DNA of 64,000 nucleotides from an uncultured Prochlorococcus sp. (GTDB lineage Bacteria > Cyanobacteriota > Cyanobacteriia > PCC-6307 > Cyanobiaceae): assembly GCA_902520485.1 (NCBI GenBank), contig CABYNZ010000002.1, positions 26,879-90,878 of the forward strand, given 5' to 3'. Positions 33,551 to 42,096 of the stretch are shown one piece after another (the stretch's first letter is position 1; the number at the start of each line of letters is the position of its first letter). Below the pieces are notes generated by a model that was given only the letters and a program-made list of their open reading frames with translations, searched no databases and was not told where the DNA came from. The translations under genes were made by a program, and so were the position numbers.

Positions 33551-33760
33551 TTATGCGGCCTTTTTAAAAGGGTTCATATTCCTTAAAAAGTTATTACTTT
33601 TGCGGGTACTCATTTTTCTATATCTTTGATTTATATCCAGGATATACTTTCTAGCTTTCTTATCACTTTCAATTTTCTTTTTTCGAAGACGTAAAGCCCT
33701 TAAATCTTCTATGGACATGAGGCCATCATCTTCATTGAAATTTAAATGATCAAATTGCAT
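33551..33760 (-). CDS. small basic hypothetical protein
   Basis: 69-aa ORF. Confidence 0.5.
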   Translation of the reverse strand: MQFDHLNFNEDDGLMSIEDLRALRLRKKKIESDKKARKYILDINQRYRKMSTRKSNNFLRNMNPFKKAA

Positions 33761-33888
33761 CAGCTTAAGAAATTAAGTTTCTTCTTTAAGTGCAAGATTA
33801 ACAACCTTATCTTTATTTGCAATAGAGATAATTAACCAACTTAACTCAAATTAGTTATTCAATTTTCAGAAACCTATGAATTTAAGTA

Positions 33889-34005
33889 TTAAAAACTTTT
33901 GATTGAATTAGATGGAACCTTTACAGATACAAATGATTCTCCATAATGAGATTCGGCTGATCTTATCAGTAACCAGTAAAAGAAATTTACTAAAGCTTTC
34001 TCCAC
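33889..34005 (-). CDS. microprotein, MEKxxxNFxYW family copy 2 (GTG start)
   Basis: (V)EKALVNFFYWLLIRSAESHYGESFVSVKVPSNSIKSF*; paralog of 29111..29218. Confidence 0.5.
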   Translation of the reverse strand: MEKALVNFFYWLLIRSAESHYGESFVSVKVPSNSIKSF

Positions 34006-34149
34006 GAGGATTTAGTAACTAATTTAAATAAACTCATCATTTTTGTAATAGCAATATACAAAATAAATTTATTACGCAATCAAGATATTTACCTCATAAA
34101 GCATACTTGCATATTATCTAAGAAAAATTTGCACTCTCAGGCTTTAGGC

Positions 34150-34200
34150 AGCGGACTAAATCCTCGTGGAGTATTGGACTTTAGCCCGCTCTATTTTTTT
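34150..34200 (+). terminator. Stem-loop plus T-tract, possible 3' end of a small RNA
   Basis: AGCGGACTAAATCC...GGACTTTAGCCCGCT then TATTTTTTT. Confidence 0.5.
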
Positions 34201-34398
34201 AGCAAAAGAAAAATAGCACTGCAAGGTAACTAGATCTCCAATTTTTATATTTGGCTCTGAATAAGCTAATTGAGCAAGAGCATCTGAGCATATGTTGGTG
34301 TTTTTTATTGTATAAATTTGCTAAAAAACTTTTGTTATAACAATGGCTTCAGTATTTTTGCTCATTGATATATTCATTCTTAAATAATATTATTATTG

Positions 34399-34515
34399 AT
34401 GCTTAAAGAAGGTTTAATTTTGAAAAAAATAATTAAATTTTATAAAATGCTCAAGAAAAGAATCTATATTCTTAATGCAGAGACTGAATTGAAATTTATA
34501 TTGGAAAATAAGTAA
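34399..34515 (+). CDS. small hypothetical protein
   Basis: MLKEGLILKKIIKFYKMLKKRIYILNAETELKFILENK*; TAATG overlap with next ORF. Confidence 0.4.
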   Translation: MLKEGLILKKIIKFYKMLKKRIYILNAETELKFILENK

Positions 34516-34661
34516 TGGGATTCCCACATTGCCCTATTTGTGTAGTTCTAGCATTTGTTTCAGTTTTTATGGGAGTTACTCGTAGTTATATGTTTTATAT
34601 TCTTGTTCGGGAGTTTATGAGAGCCGAATCTACTTTTAAATTGAAGTTTAGTTCCTATTAA
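34515..34661 (+). CDS. small hypothetical membrane protein
   Basis: MGFPHCPICVVLAFVSVFMGVTRSYMFYILVREFMRAESTFKLKFSSY*. Confidence 0.5.
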   Translation: MGFPHCPICVVLAFVSVFMGVTRSYMFYILVREFMRAESTFKLKFSSY

Positions 34662-34709
34662 TTGTTGACATCTAAGTATAAATACTTTATAAATAGATTG
34701 TAGTGAATA

Positions 34710-34797
34710 CTACAAAATCGTCCGATCTACCATCTGATAGACCGCAGTACGACTCAAGCCATAGGACGGGGACTTGAGCAAGTTCAGGAGCTGCATC
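34710..34797 (+). promoter_or_regulatory. Structured, relatively GC-rich leader
   Basis: CTCAAG...CTTGAG inverted repeat at 34753..34778 with intervening CCATAGGACGGGGA. Confidence 0.4.
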
Positions 34798-34899
34798 ATG
34801 GTAAACATGTATTTCAATGGAAAGTCATTCGTATATTGTAGAAAACAAGAAGAAAAGATTATAAAGCTTACTTATAGGGGATCTATTTACTTAAGATAA
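34798..34899 (+). CDS. DUF4278-like microprotein
   Basis: MVNMYFNGKSFVYCRKQEEKIIKLTYRGSIYLR*; LTYRGxxY motif. Confidence 0.45.
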   Translation: MVNMYFNGKSFVYCRKQEEKIIKLTYRGSIYLR

Positions 34900-35285
34900 G
34901 ATTTTTAATTTCTTTTTTAAAAAGTTTGCAGATTTATTGAAGTTTTTGGATTAAGTATTTATAAATACTTTATAAGAAGAACTTATAATCAATATATTTT
35001 TTGCCTATTTAAAAATTTATATATTCGTATATTTAGTAACTAGAAATTAATCTTAAAAAAATTAATTTGTAATTAGATTTTTAGAAGGTTATGCAACCTA
35101 TTTCTGAGGAACTTTACAAAAAAATAGTTGAGAGTTCTAAAAAATGAGTAAATTACTAATTGCTTTATTGGCTTTAGATATAGGAGTTAGTCTGTCTAAA
35201 GTTTTTATTTTTACCTGAAAATTAAATCACTTAGCATAAAAGAAGCAATTGTTTTCTAAAATAAGAAATAGTTACTGGGTATTAT

Positions 35286-35375
35286 TTATTTTATAAAATA
35301 CAAAATTAAACCAACAAAAGAACTTCCTACAAGTAGTAGCACCATAAAAAGTGCTATTAACTTTGCTAATCCCAT
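35286..35375 (-). CDS. single-TM microprotein (29 aa)
   Basis: MGLAKLIALFMVLLLVGSSFVGLILYFIK*; overlaps the upstream gene end. Confidence 0.45.
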   Translation of the reverse strand: MGLAKLIALFMVLLLVGSSFVGLILYFIK

Positions 35376-35752
35376 AAAGATAAATCCGAATTTCCTGTAG
35401 ATCTTTGCATCCAGTGAATTTTCCAAATATTATTTAATTTTTTAAAAATTGACGTAACTGTTGGTAAGTCATCATTAGGCGTCCCTTTATAAGAAAATTT
35501 TGAACCTAGTGTAAAAATGCACATTACTATATTTTCGCTTAAAAATTCGAATCGGTGAATTTTAGTTATTTCTGCCTTTTCTTGAACAATTTCATCAGTA
35601 ATCATTTGTTCGAAACCTTTTGCATCTATAGGATTACCACTCGGCCTTATGAATAAAAAATCTTGAGTCGCATTATTAACAAAAAATGAGGCCATTTTTT
35701 TTGGATTAGCAAAATCATTTAATAATGAAATTATTGTTTCTTTATCATTCAT
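35366..35752 (-). CDS. SnoaL/NTF2-like protein
   Basis: 128 aa; PKKMASFFVNNATQDFLFIRPSGNPIDAKGFEQMI...TSIFKKLNNIWKIHWMQRS. Confidence 0.6.
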   Translation of the reverse strand: MNDKETIISLLNDFANPKKMASFFVNNATQDFLFIRPSGNPIDAKGFEQMITDEIVQEKAEITKIHRFEFLSENIVMCIFTLGSKFSYKGTPNDDLPTVTSIFKKLNNIWKIHWMQRSTGNSDLSLWD

Positions 35753-35797
35753 AAAAAAAGGGACGTAACTCTTCTAGTTTAGATTGACTGTCTAAAA
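35752..35797 (-). repeat. Leader repeat copy 4
   Basis: minus strand: AGACAGTCAATCTAAACTAGAAGAGTTACGTCCCTTTTTTTATG. Confidence 0.55.
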
Positions 35798-36036
35798 TGT
35801 ACAAATCGAAATGTAATGATTCTAAAAAAAATTCGTTAAGATGTTTGAAATAATTAGATTTTAATGTAAATCATGATCAATTCATTAAACAAATTATTGC
35901 CAGTTGGCAAAAAGGTCAAAAAATATTTACCTTTCTTTATTGGATTTAAATTACTTACATTTACGGGTTTTCTTACTTATATAATGAATCGATAAATGAT
36001 ATTTCCTTCATAAAAAACTAATTAATTTAATTTGTA

Positions 36037-36231
36037 GTGAATAAAAAAGAACGAATCAAAAGGATCAAATCTATGTCTAGTAGTGAAAGACAAGAATTGA
36101 TCATAAAGAAGATGAAAGCAAAAGGTATAGAGGTAGGTAGTGGAGTCCCTGATAAAAAATATAATAGTCAAGAAGTTTTTGAATTAATCCAAATTGCAAA
36201 TTGCTTCCCAGAATTGAGAGATAAAAAATAA
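36037..36231 (+). CDS. small hypothetical protein
   Basis: 64-aa ORF, GTG start. Confidence 0.5.
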   Translation: MNKKERIKRIKSMSSSERQELIIKKMKAKGIEVGSGVPDKKYNSQEVFELIQIANCFPELRDKK

Positions 36232-36262
36232 AAAAATATATGGATTCACTTGATTAATCCAT

Positions 36263-36643
36263 TTATTTTGGCTCCCTTAACGCAGAAATAATTATTCCAC
36301 CTATCAATCCAAGGTTCATTAGCACTGCTCTTTGATGGAAAGGGAATACATGAAATATTAAAGTTGTCGGGATAAGAAAAAGTAATAAAAAAACCGAACC
36401 AATTTTTTGATTTACTCCAAATATAAAAAATCCAGAACCTAATATAAGACATATAATCGCCCCTACTAGAAGAATAGATGAAATTGGTTCAGGAATACCT
36501 TTTGAAGAAATATATTCAACTGTTTTTTCAAAACCAAATATTTTTCTTGGTATGGCTGTAATAAATATTGTGGAAATTAATACTCTTGAAAAAAAATCGA
36601 AAAAGGATTGGACACTTCTATTTTTTAAAAAAGAATTCTTCAT
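36263..36643 (-). CDS. DoxX-like membrane protein
   Basis: FFSRVLISTIFITAIPRKIFGFEKTVEYISSKGIPEPISSILLVGAIICLILGSGFFIFG. Confidence 0.75.
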   Translation of the reverse strand: MKNSFLKNRSVQSFFDFFSRVLISTIFITAIPRKIFGFEKTVEYISSKGIPEPISSILLVGAIICLILGSGFFIFGVNQKIGSVFLLLFLIPTTLIFHVFPFHQRAVLMNLGLIGGIIISALREPK

Positions 36644-36838
36644 AATTTAATTATAAGAAAAAATTTTTATTTTTTTAAAAATAATTAATTTGACTTAAAT
36701 ACTTTTAAGTTTTTCAAAGTTAAGAAATTTTTTATTTGATAGTGAGACTATTTTCTGAATTATTTTCAAAATAATAATTATTAAATATTTCTTTCCTATT
36801 TAAATTAATGCCTATTTGCAAGTTAGTTCTAATGAAAT

Positions 36839-36994
36839 TTATTTTGACTTTCTTGTGCCACCGTAAGAATAATTTTTGTGTTTAGAAATTATATTCCAAC
36901 ATTCTTTGCAACAAAAAATCCAGTCTTCATGAATTATGGATTTAACTCTATAATGGATTTTATCTGGTTTTTGACATAGATCACACTTTTTCAT
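36839..36994 (-). CDS. small Zn-finger-like protein
   Basis: MKKCDLCQKPDKIHYRVKSIIHEDWIFCCKECWNIISKHKNYSYGGTRKSK*. Confidence 0.65.
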   Translation of the reverse strand: MKKCDLCQKPDKIHYRVKSIIHEDWIFCCKECWNIISKHKNYSYGGTRKSK

Positions 36995-37337
36995 TAATCT
37001 TTAAATTTGTCAAATAAATTTTAGATAAGAAAAAGTATGATTTAAAACATTCACGAAAAGGTTTTTATCGTGTCATTATGAATTAGCACTCCGCACATCC
37101 TGAAGCAAAGCAGTGGTATTGTTGAGTGCGATTATTTTTGATTGCAAGATAAAAATTTTCTAATTTTTATTAAATATTTTTAAAGTATGTTTATTATTTC
37201 ATTAAATTATTTGAGCTATTTTTTTTGATTTAATTTTAAAGAAATTTTTGGATTATACAACCAAATTAGAACTTTAAAAAGAAACTCACGAATCTCTTTT
37301 AAATGATTTTAATATAATTTTATTAGGGTTTTAAATT

Positions 37338-37481
37338 ATGAACATTTATTTATTTTGGATATTATTTTTAGCACTATGGGCAATAGTTCCCTTAATGATC
37401 ATTAAAGGTAGAGTAGACGAAGTGCCTAAGATTCAGACTTCACCGAAAGTTAAAGAAAAGAAAAAAGGTTGGTTTAATTAA
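37338..37481 (+). CDS. single-TM microprotein
   Basis: MNIYLFWILFLALWAIVPLMIIKGRVDEVPKIQTSPKVKEKKKGWFN*. Confidence 0.5.
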   Translation: MNIYLFWILFLALWAIVPLMIIKGRVDEVPKIQTSPKVKEKKKGWFN

Positions 37482-37742
37482 GGGTATATCTAATTAAGGG
37501 GTATCTAATTTAGTAAATCTAATCCGAAAAATAATTCTTGAAAATCAAATTAAAGTTTAATTTATCTTTATTTATTAAAAATAAAAAATGATAAATTAAC
37601 TTTTTTATTTTTTTTCTTATAGATAGAACAAAAAATCATGGAGCTACATTATTTACATGTGTTGTTAGATATAAAAAAGATCTGAGAATTTTTTTTGCGA
37701 AAAAATTTTGTTGAAAAATTTTATTATTTATTTTTTAAAATA

Positions 37743-38948
37743 TTAAAAGGAACTTGATTTTCTTAGTAAATAAATTCCACCTCCCAGAGAAATTAAGACA
37801 GGTAACCATGCAGCAATAATTGGTGATAAAATACCTTTTACCCCGAAAGAACTAAATATAAATGACATTACATAATAAATTAATATAAGAATTACGCTCA
37901 ATCCAAATCCCTGACTTTTTGAAGATCTTAAATTAGATTTAGATCCTAGACTGCTTCCTATTAAACCAAAGACTAAGCACGCAAAAGGTAGGGTGAATTT
38001 TTCTTGAATGCGGACTTTAATTCTTCTAATCTCCTTTAAGTTTCCTGTTTTTTTATAAATCTTTTCTGCTTGTATAGCCTGCTTTAAAGTCATTTCAGTT
38101 GCATCCTTGGGCACTTTTGCTAGCTCCATAGGCCCTTCAACAAATGGATATATATATTCTTTAAATTGAATATTTGTTGTTTGTCCACTTGGATCAATTG
38201 AAACAATACTGCCATCAAAAAATATCCAAGAAGAACTTTTTTTGTCAAATCTTCCAGTCTTTGCCTTTAAGATTTGTTGAACATCTTCTCTGGAAAAATC
38301 TAAAACTGTAACTCCCTCCATAATGTTGTTTTCATACCATGAAGCGTAAAATATATGAGTAAGATAAGTATTTATTTTTGTTGGTTTTTTATTTGATGCA
38401 TGTATCCTAGATCCATATCTTGAAAACATAATATTATCTTTTCCTTGTTCGCCGCTAAAAGAACTTCCTATTCCTGCTCTTAGTGTCGTTTCAGCTAATT
38501 TGTTGCTCGTAGGAACTAAATTATCATTAAAGTAAAAAGTTAGTCCTGTCATAAATATTGAGAGAGCAATAGCTGGAGAAATAATTCTTGAAGTTTTTAT
38601 CCCCAATGATTTCAATGCCAACAATTCAGAGTTGCTTGATAATTTTCCATAGGCTAATAATGTTGAAAGTAAAACTGCCATTGGGAATGATAAGACTAAA
38701 AAACTGGGTAAACTAAAAAAAAGAACTTTTAAAGCTAAAAATAAAGGTAAACCAAATTCAACTATTTTCCTTATAAGATCAAACATTACCCCAACAGATA
38801 ATGAAATAACAGTAAAAGCAGAAATTGCAAATATCATGGGGGGTATTATTTGCCCTAATAACCATCTATCTATTAAAGGCAGTAAATACCAAGGAGAAAT
38901 AATTTTATTTATAGTATTTTTAATTAGTGATTGATTTGAAAGTTTCAA
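37743..38948 (-). CDS. LptF/LptG (YjgP/YjgQ) family permease
   Basis: MIFAISAFTVISLSVGVMFDLIRKIVEFG...KFTLPFACLVFGLIGSSLG. Confidence 0.9.
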   Translation of the reverse strand: MKLSNQSLIKNTINKIISPWYLLPLIDRWLLGQIIPPMIFAISAFTVISLSVGVMFDLIRKIVEFGLPLFLALKVLFFSLPSFLVLSFPMAVLLSTLLAYGKLSSNSELLALKSLGIKTSRIISPAIALSIFMTGLTFYFNDNLVPTSNKLAETTLRAGIGSSFSGEQGKDNIMFSRYGSRIHASNKKPTKINTYLTHIFYASWYENNIMEGVTVLDFSREDVQQILKAKTGRFDKKSSSWIFFDGSIVSIDPSGQTTNIQFKEYIYPFVEGPMELAKVPKDATEMTLKQAIQAEKIYKKTGNLKEIRRIKVRIQEKFTLPFACLVFGLIGSSLGSKSNLRSSKSQGFGLSVILILIYYVMSFIFSSFGVKGILSPIIAAWLPVLISLGGGIYLLRKSSSF

Positions 38949-39131
38949 AAGAAATTTATTTGATTTTTACTTTTTTTTTCATTATAAAATATCAATGATT
39001 TAGAAACCAATAAAAGTTGATAGTTAAAAAATAATTTTATTCTCTAAATTTCAATAATAAATGGTAAAACTAATTTATTAACACTTGCAATAAAACAAGA
39101 AATTTGGTTTCTTTAAAAAAAGAGTTAAAAG

Positions 39132-39251
39132 ATGAAAAATAAAACTTTAATAAACGAATGCTGTTGCTTACATTGCCAACAAAAATTCAATCAAATTAGT
39201 AATTCAAGAATGTATTGGGACAAATTAATTTTAAGAAAAAAGCTGGTATAG
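39132..39251 (+). CDS. Cys-cluster microprotein
   Basis: MKNKTLINECCCLHCQQKFNQISNSRMYWDKLILRKKLV*. Confidence 0.4.
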   Translation: MKNKTLINECCCLHCQQKFNQISNSRMYWDKLILRKKLV

Positions 39252-39433
39252 TTTCTCTACTAAATACTCTAAAATTTAAGACTTTCTCTAAACTAGTTAA
39301 TTTAAAATCTATTATTTTTAGAAAAAAAGATAAATTTGTCCGACCTTTAAGACCTTTAGTATTAAGTATTTTTAGATTAATGATATTACTTAACCTTCTG
39401 ATTTTTTTTGTAGATCATATTTTCTCTATTTAA
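39215..39433 (+). CDS. hypothetical protein (TTG start; overlaps preceding ORF)
   Basis: 72-aa ORF with a C-terminal hydrophobic segment. Confidence 0.35.
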   Translation: MGQINFKKKAGIVSLLNTLKFKTFSKLVNLKSIIFRKKDKFVRPLRPLVLSIFRLMILLNLLIFFVDHIFSI

Positions 39434-39619
39434 AAGAAAAAGGATAATCAAAATACAAGATGGAATGAGAATAAAATCTAAGGACATACATTTTTTTAGT
39501 ATATTTTCTATTTAGCAAATAAAAAAATCTTTGGCATTAGTTTCTTTTCTTTAAAATTTTATTAAATATGTCAAAAATTATTTAAATACTTATTTGTTTG
39601 CTTGCTTTTAAAATTGAAA

Positions 39620-39648
39620 GAGCTTGCAAGTATCCCACCGGCAAGCTC
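39620..39648. other. Perfect stem-loop GAGCTTGC-N13-GCAAGCTC
   Basis: Inverted repeat in a gene-free stretch. Confidence 0.5.
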
Positions 39649-39946
39649 ATGACGACCTAGTTAATTCATTTTTTTTGATTTAACCAGCTAAGCACTTCCT
39701 AAATGCTTCTTCTATCTTACTAAGTAAAATTACTCACTGTGAGTATAAATGCTCATTTCCAGTGATTTATCTGCAAATTTGATAATAAAAGGTGATTTAA
39801 TCAAAAATTATGACCTGTTAATTGTTTTTAAGCAGATATGTCACATACTGACCCGTAAAGTAAATACTAAGAGGAAAATTATTAGAAATTTTGGTTTACA
39901 TAAGTTAATACATGTGTTACATTAGTTAACAATTATTATCTTTTTA

Positions 39947-40153
39947 ATGACAAAATCAGGAGTTACAACTGAATCAGGTGGAAGACAGAATATGTTCCCA
40001 TCAGAAACTAGGCCTTATATTGATGAAACTGTGTCTTACGATGGATACCCTCAAAATGCAGAAAAAGTAAATGGTAGATGGGCTATGGTTGGATTCGTTG
40101 CACTATTAGGTGCCTATGTAACAACAGGGCAGATCATACCAGGAATTTTTTAA
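39947..40153 (+). CDS. hli: high-light-inducible (HLI) chlorophyll-binding-like protein
   Basis: EKVNGRWAMVGFVALLGAYVTTGQIIPGIF. Confidence 0.95.
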   Translation: MTKSGVTTESGGRQNMFPSETRPYIDETVSYDGYPQNAEKVNGRWAMVGFVALLGAYVTTGQIIPGIF

Positions 40154-40223
40154 TTACTAAATAACTGTTTTATAAACTTTTTTAAACGATATTATTTAAT
40201 TCTTTTATAAGAGATTTCAAAAT

Positions 40224-40385
40224 TTATTTTAAATTTGAAAATAAGAAAAACCAGATAAACGTTATGGCATTTAGGCTAAATATTACCCCAAGAAATATAT
40301 AAGCGAACTTTTTACCTATGAATGCTGTCTCCGGTTCAAGCTTTACTCTCATTAAATCGTCTAAATATCTCGATAAAGATAGCAT
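40224..40385 (-). CDS. small membrane protein next to the hli genes
   Basis: MLSLSRYLDDLMRVKLEPETAFIGKKFAYIFLGVIFSLNAITFIWFFLFSNLK*. Confidence 0.5.
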   Translation of the reverse strand: MLSLSRYLDDLMRVKLEPETAFIGKKFAYIFLGVIFSLNAITFIWFFLFSNLK

Positions 40386-40565
40386 TAATTAATAAGTAAT
40401 TTTCTATTTTTAAGAAGAATAATATTCAAATTAATATTTTTCTAAAGTATAAATTAAGATCAAAAATTTTTTTATGCTTTTCAGCATACTTTCTTGTTGA
40501 TATAGAATTATTAAATCTCAATTATTAAAGAGTATTTATTATCAATAAAATTTATACAAAAAAAA

Positions 40566-40594
40566 GCCTAATTTAATTTTAAATTAGACTTTTT
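40566..40594 (-). terminator. Hairpin downstream of the hli pair
   Basis: GCCTAATTTAATTTTAAATTAGACTTTTT; T-rich on both sides. Confidence 0.55.
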
Positions 40595-40611
40595 AAAATA
40601 GATAATTTTTG

Positions 40612-40752
40612 CTAGATAAAACCAGGAATAATTTGACCCGTAGTTAAATAGGCTCCAACAAGAGCAATAAAACCTAACATTGCAAATCTACCATTAAGCT
40701 TTTCAGCAATGATTTTTTCTTTTTCGACTATTTTTGGTTCGTTATTTTTCAT
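40612..40752 (-). CDS. hli: HLI protein
   Basis: MKNNEPKIVEKEKIIAEKLNGRFAMLGFIALVGAYLTTGQIIPGFI*. Confidence 0.93.
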   Translation of the reverse strand: MKNNEPKIVEKEKIIAEKLNGRFAMLGFIALVGAYLTTGQIIPGFI

Positions 40753-40859
40753 TAGAACCAGCCTGGAATTATCTGGCCTGTAGTTACGTATGCACCAACT
40801 GCTGCAACGAAACCTAACATAGCCGCCCAACCGTTAAAACGTTCTGCTTCTGGAGTCAT
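40752..40859 (-). CDS. hli: HLI protein (35 aa), TAATG-coupled to the next hli
   Basis: MTPEAERFNGWAAMLGFVAAVGAYVTTGQIIPGWF*. Confidence 0.93.
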   Translation of the reverse strand: MTPEAERFNGWAAMLGFVAAVGAYVTTGQIIPGWF

Positions 40860-41093
40860 TTTTTTGTGTAATTTGTTAACAATTATAACATATTTATTTA
40901 ATAATGTAAAGAAAACTAGAAAAATATCCTTTTTTATCGGGAAATTTTAAAAAATGCTACATATCTGTGTCAAAATATACTTTATAAGTTTTTTATTTTT
41001 GTTCTGATTTTTTTAAATTTAAAAAAAATAAGCTTTTCACCTTTTTTGGGAACTATATCCTCATTTAGAGGTGATTTAAATTAATATATTTTT

Positions 41094-41128
41094 AGAGTCA
41101 GCTAGTAGGGATACAGGCTGACTCTTTT
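41094..41128 (+). terminator. Strong stem-loop AGAGTCAGC-N14-GCTGACTCT-TTTC
   Basis: Perfect 9-bp stem with a T-tail. Confidence 0.6.
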
Positions 41129-41208
41129 CTTTAAAATTTTATTTTTGAATAATACTAGTTTTTAGAATTCAAATAATTGCTATTAATAAATTAGATATAT
41201 ATGAAACT

Positions 41209-41373
41209 ATGTCATTAGCAACTTACTACATGCATTTAATTTTTGGAATGGTTCCGTCTCTAATTAGATATGATTTAATACTCTATATTTTGCCTGCTCT
41301 TACAATTTCAATATTATTCTTTAGCCTTAAAATAATTTTTTTCAAGACTCCTAAATTGAGAAAGGTTAAATAA
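41209..41373 (+). CDS. small membrane protein
   Basis: MSLATYYMHLIFGMVPSLIRYDLILYILPALTISILFFSLKIIFFKTPKLRKVK*. Confidence 0.5.
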   Translation: MSLATYYMHLIFGMVPSLIRYDLILYILPALTISILFFSLKIIFFKTPKLRKVK

Positions 41374-41424
41374 TCAAATATTTTAAAATTATTCTTTTTA
41401 CTGAAGCGCCCAATTTTTTTAATT

Positions 41425-42042
41425 TTGGATAATAGACTTTTTTTTTCGGCAACTCAAAGAAATAGAGACTGCATTGGTGATGTACTATCCAGAATTATAA
41501 AAAAAGGTTCAATATTGGAAATCGGTAGTGGCAGCGGTGAACATGGAGTGGTTTTTCAAAAACGCTTTCCTGGAATAGTTTGGCAAACAAGTGACCCAGA
41601 ATTAGCGCATAGAAAAAGTATAAGTTCTTGGATTGAGTATGAAGACCTAACTAAGATAATGCCCCAGCCTCTTGAGATTGATGTAGAAAAAATTCCTTGG
41701 AAAATTCCATTGAGAATAGCTAATTCTTTGCAAGGAATAGTCTCTATAAATATGATTCATGTAGCAAAGTGGTCTTGTACTGTAGCACTCTTTAGAGAGT
41801 CAGGAAAATTACTCAATAAGGGGCAATTTTTAATTTTGTATGGGCCATTTAAAATTTTTAATAAGCATACAAGTGAAAGTAATTATTTTTTCGAAAATTC
41901 ATTAAAAATGCAAAATGATCTTTGGGGTATTAAAAATCTTAAGGAAGTTTGTGATGAGAGTAAGAAAAATGGTTTTTCTAAAGAGGATATTATTAGGATG
42001 CCTGCAAATAATTTTTCAATAATTTACAGAAAAGTTTCTTGA
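41425..42042 (+). CDS. DUF938 SAM-dependent methyltransferase-like
   Basis: SATQRNRDCIGDVLSRI...ILEIGSGSGEHGVVFQKRFPGIVWQTSDPE. Confidence 0.87.
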   Translation: MDNRLFFSATQRNRDCIGDVLSRIIKKGSILEIGSGSGEHGVVFQKRFPGIVWQTSDPELAHRKSISSWIEYEDLTKIMPQPLEIDVEKIPWKIPLRIANSLQGIVSINMIHVAKWSCTVALFRESGKLLNKGQFLILYGPFKIFNKHTSESNYFFENSLKMQNDLWGIKNLKEVCDESKKNGFSKEDIIRMPANNFSIIYRKVS

Positions 42043-42096
42043 TAAGGAAAATAGAAAGAATATCGATAAGTTTTTAAAATTAATTATATTTTATGA

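Noticed and set aside
35091-35218. Two overlapping tiny ORFs MQPISEELYKKIVESSKK* / MSKLLIALLALDIGVSLSKVFIFT* with ATGA overlap
   Set aside because: 18 and 24 aa with no paralog in the window; too short to call without conservation data.
37091-37130. CIRCE heat-shock element (TTAGCACTC...GAGTGC)
   Set aside because: Spacer is about 30 nt instead of 9 and it is not next to a chaperone gene.
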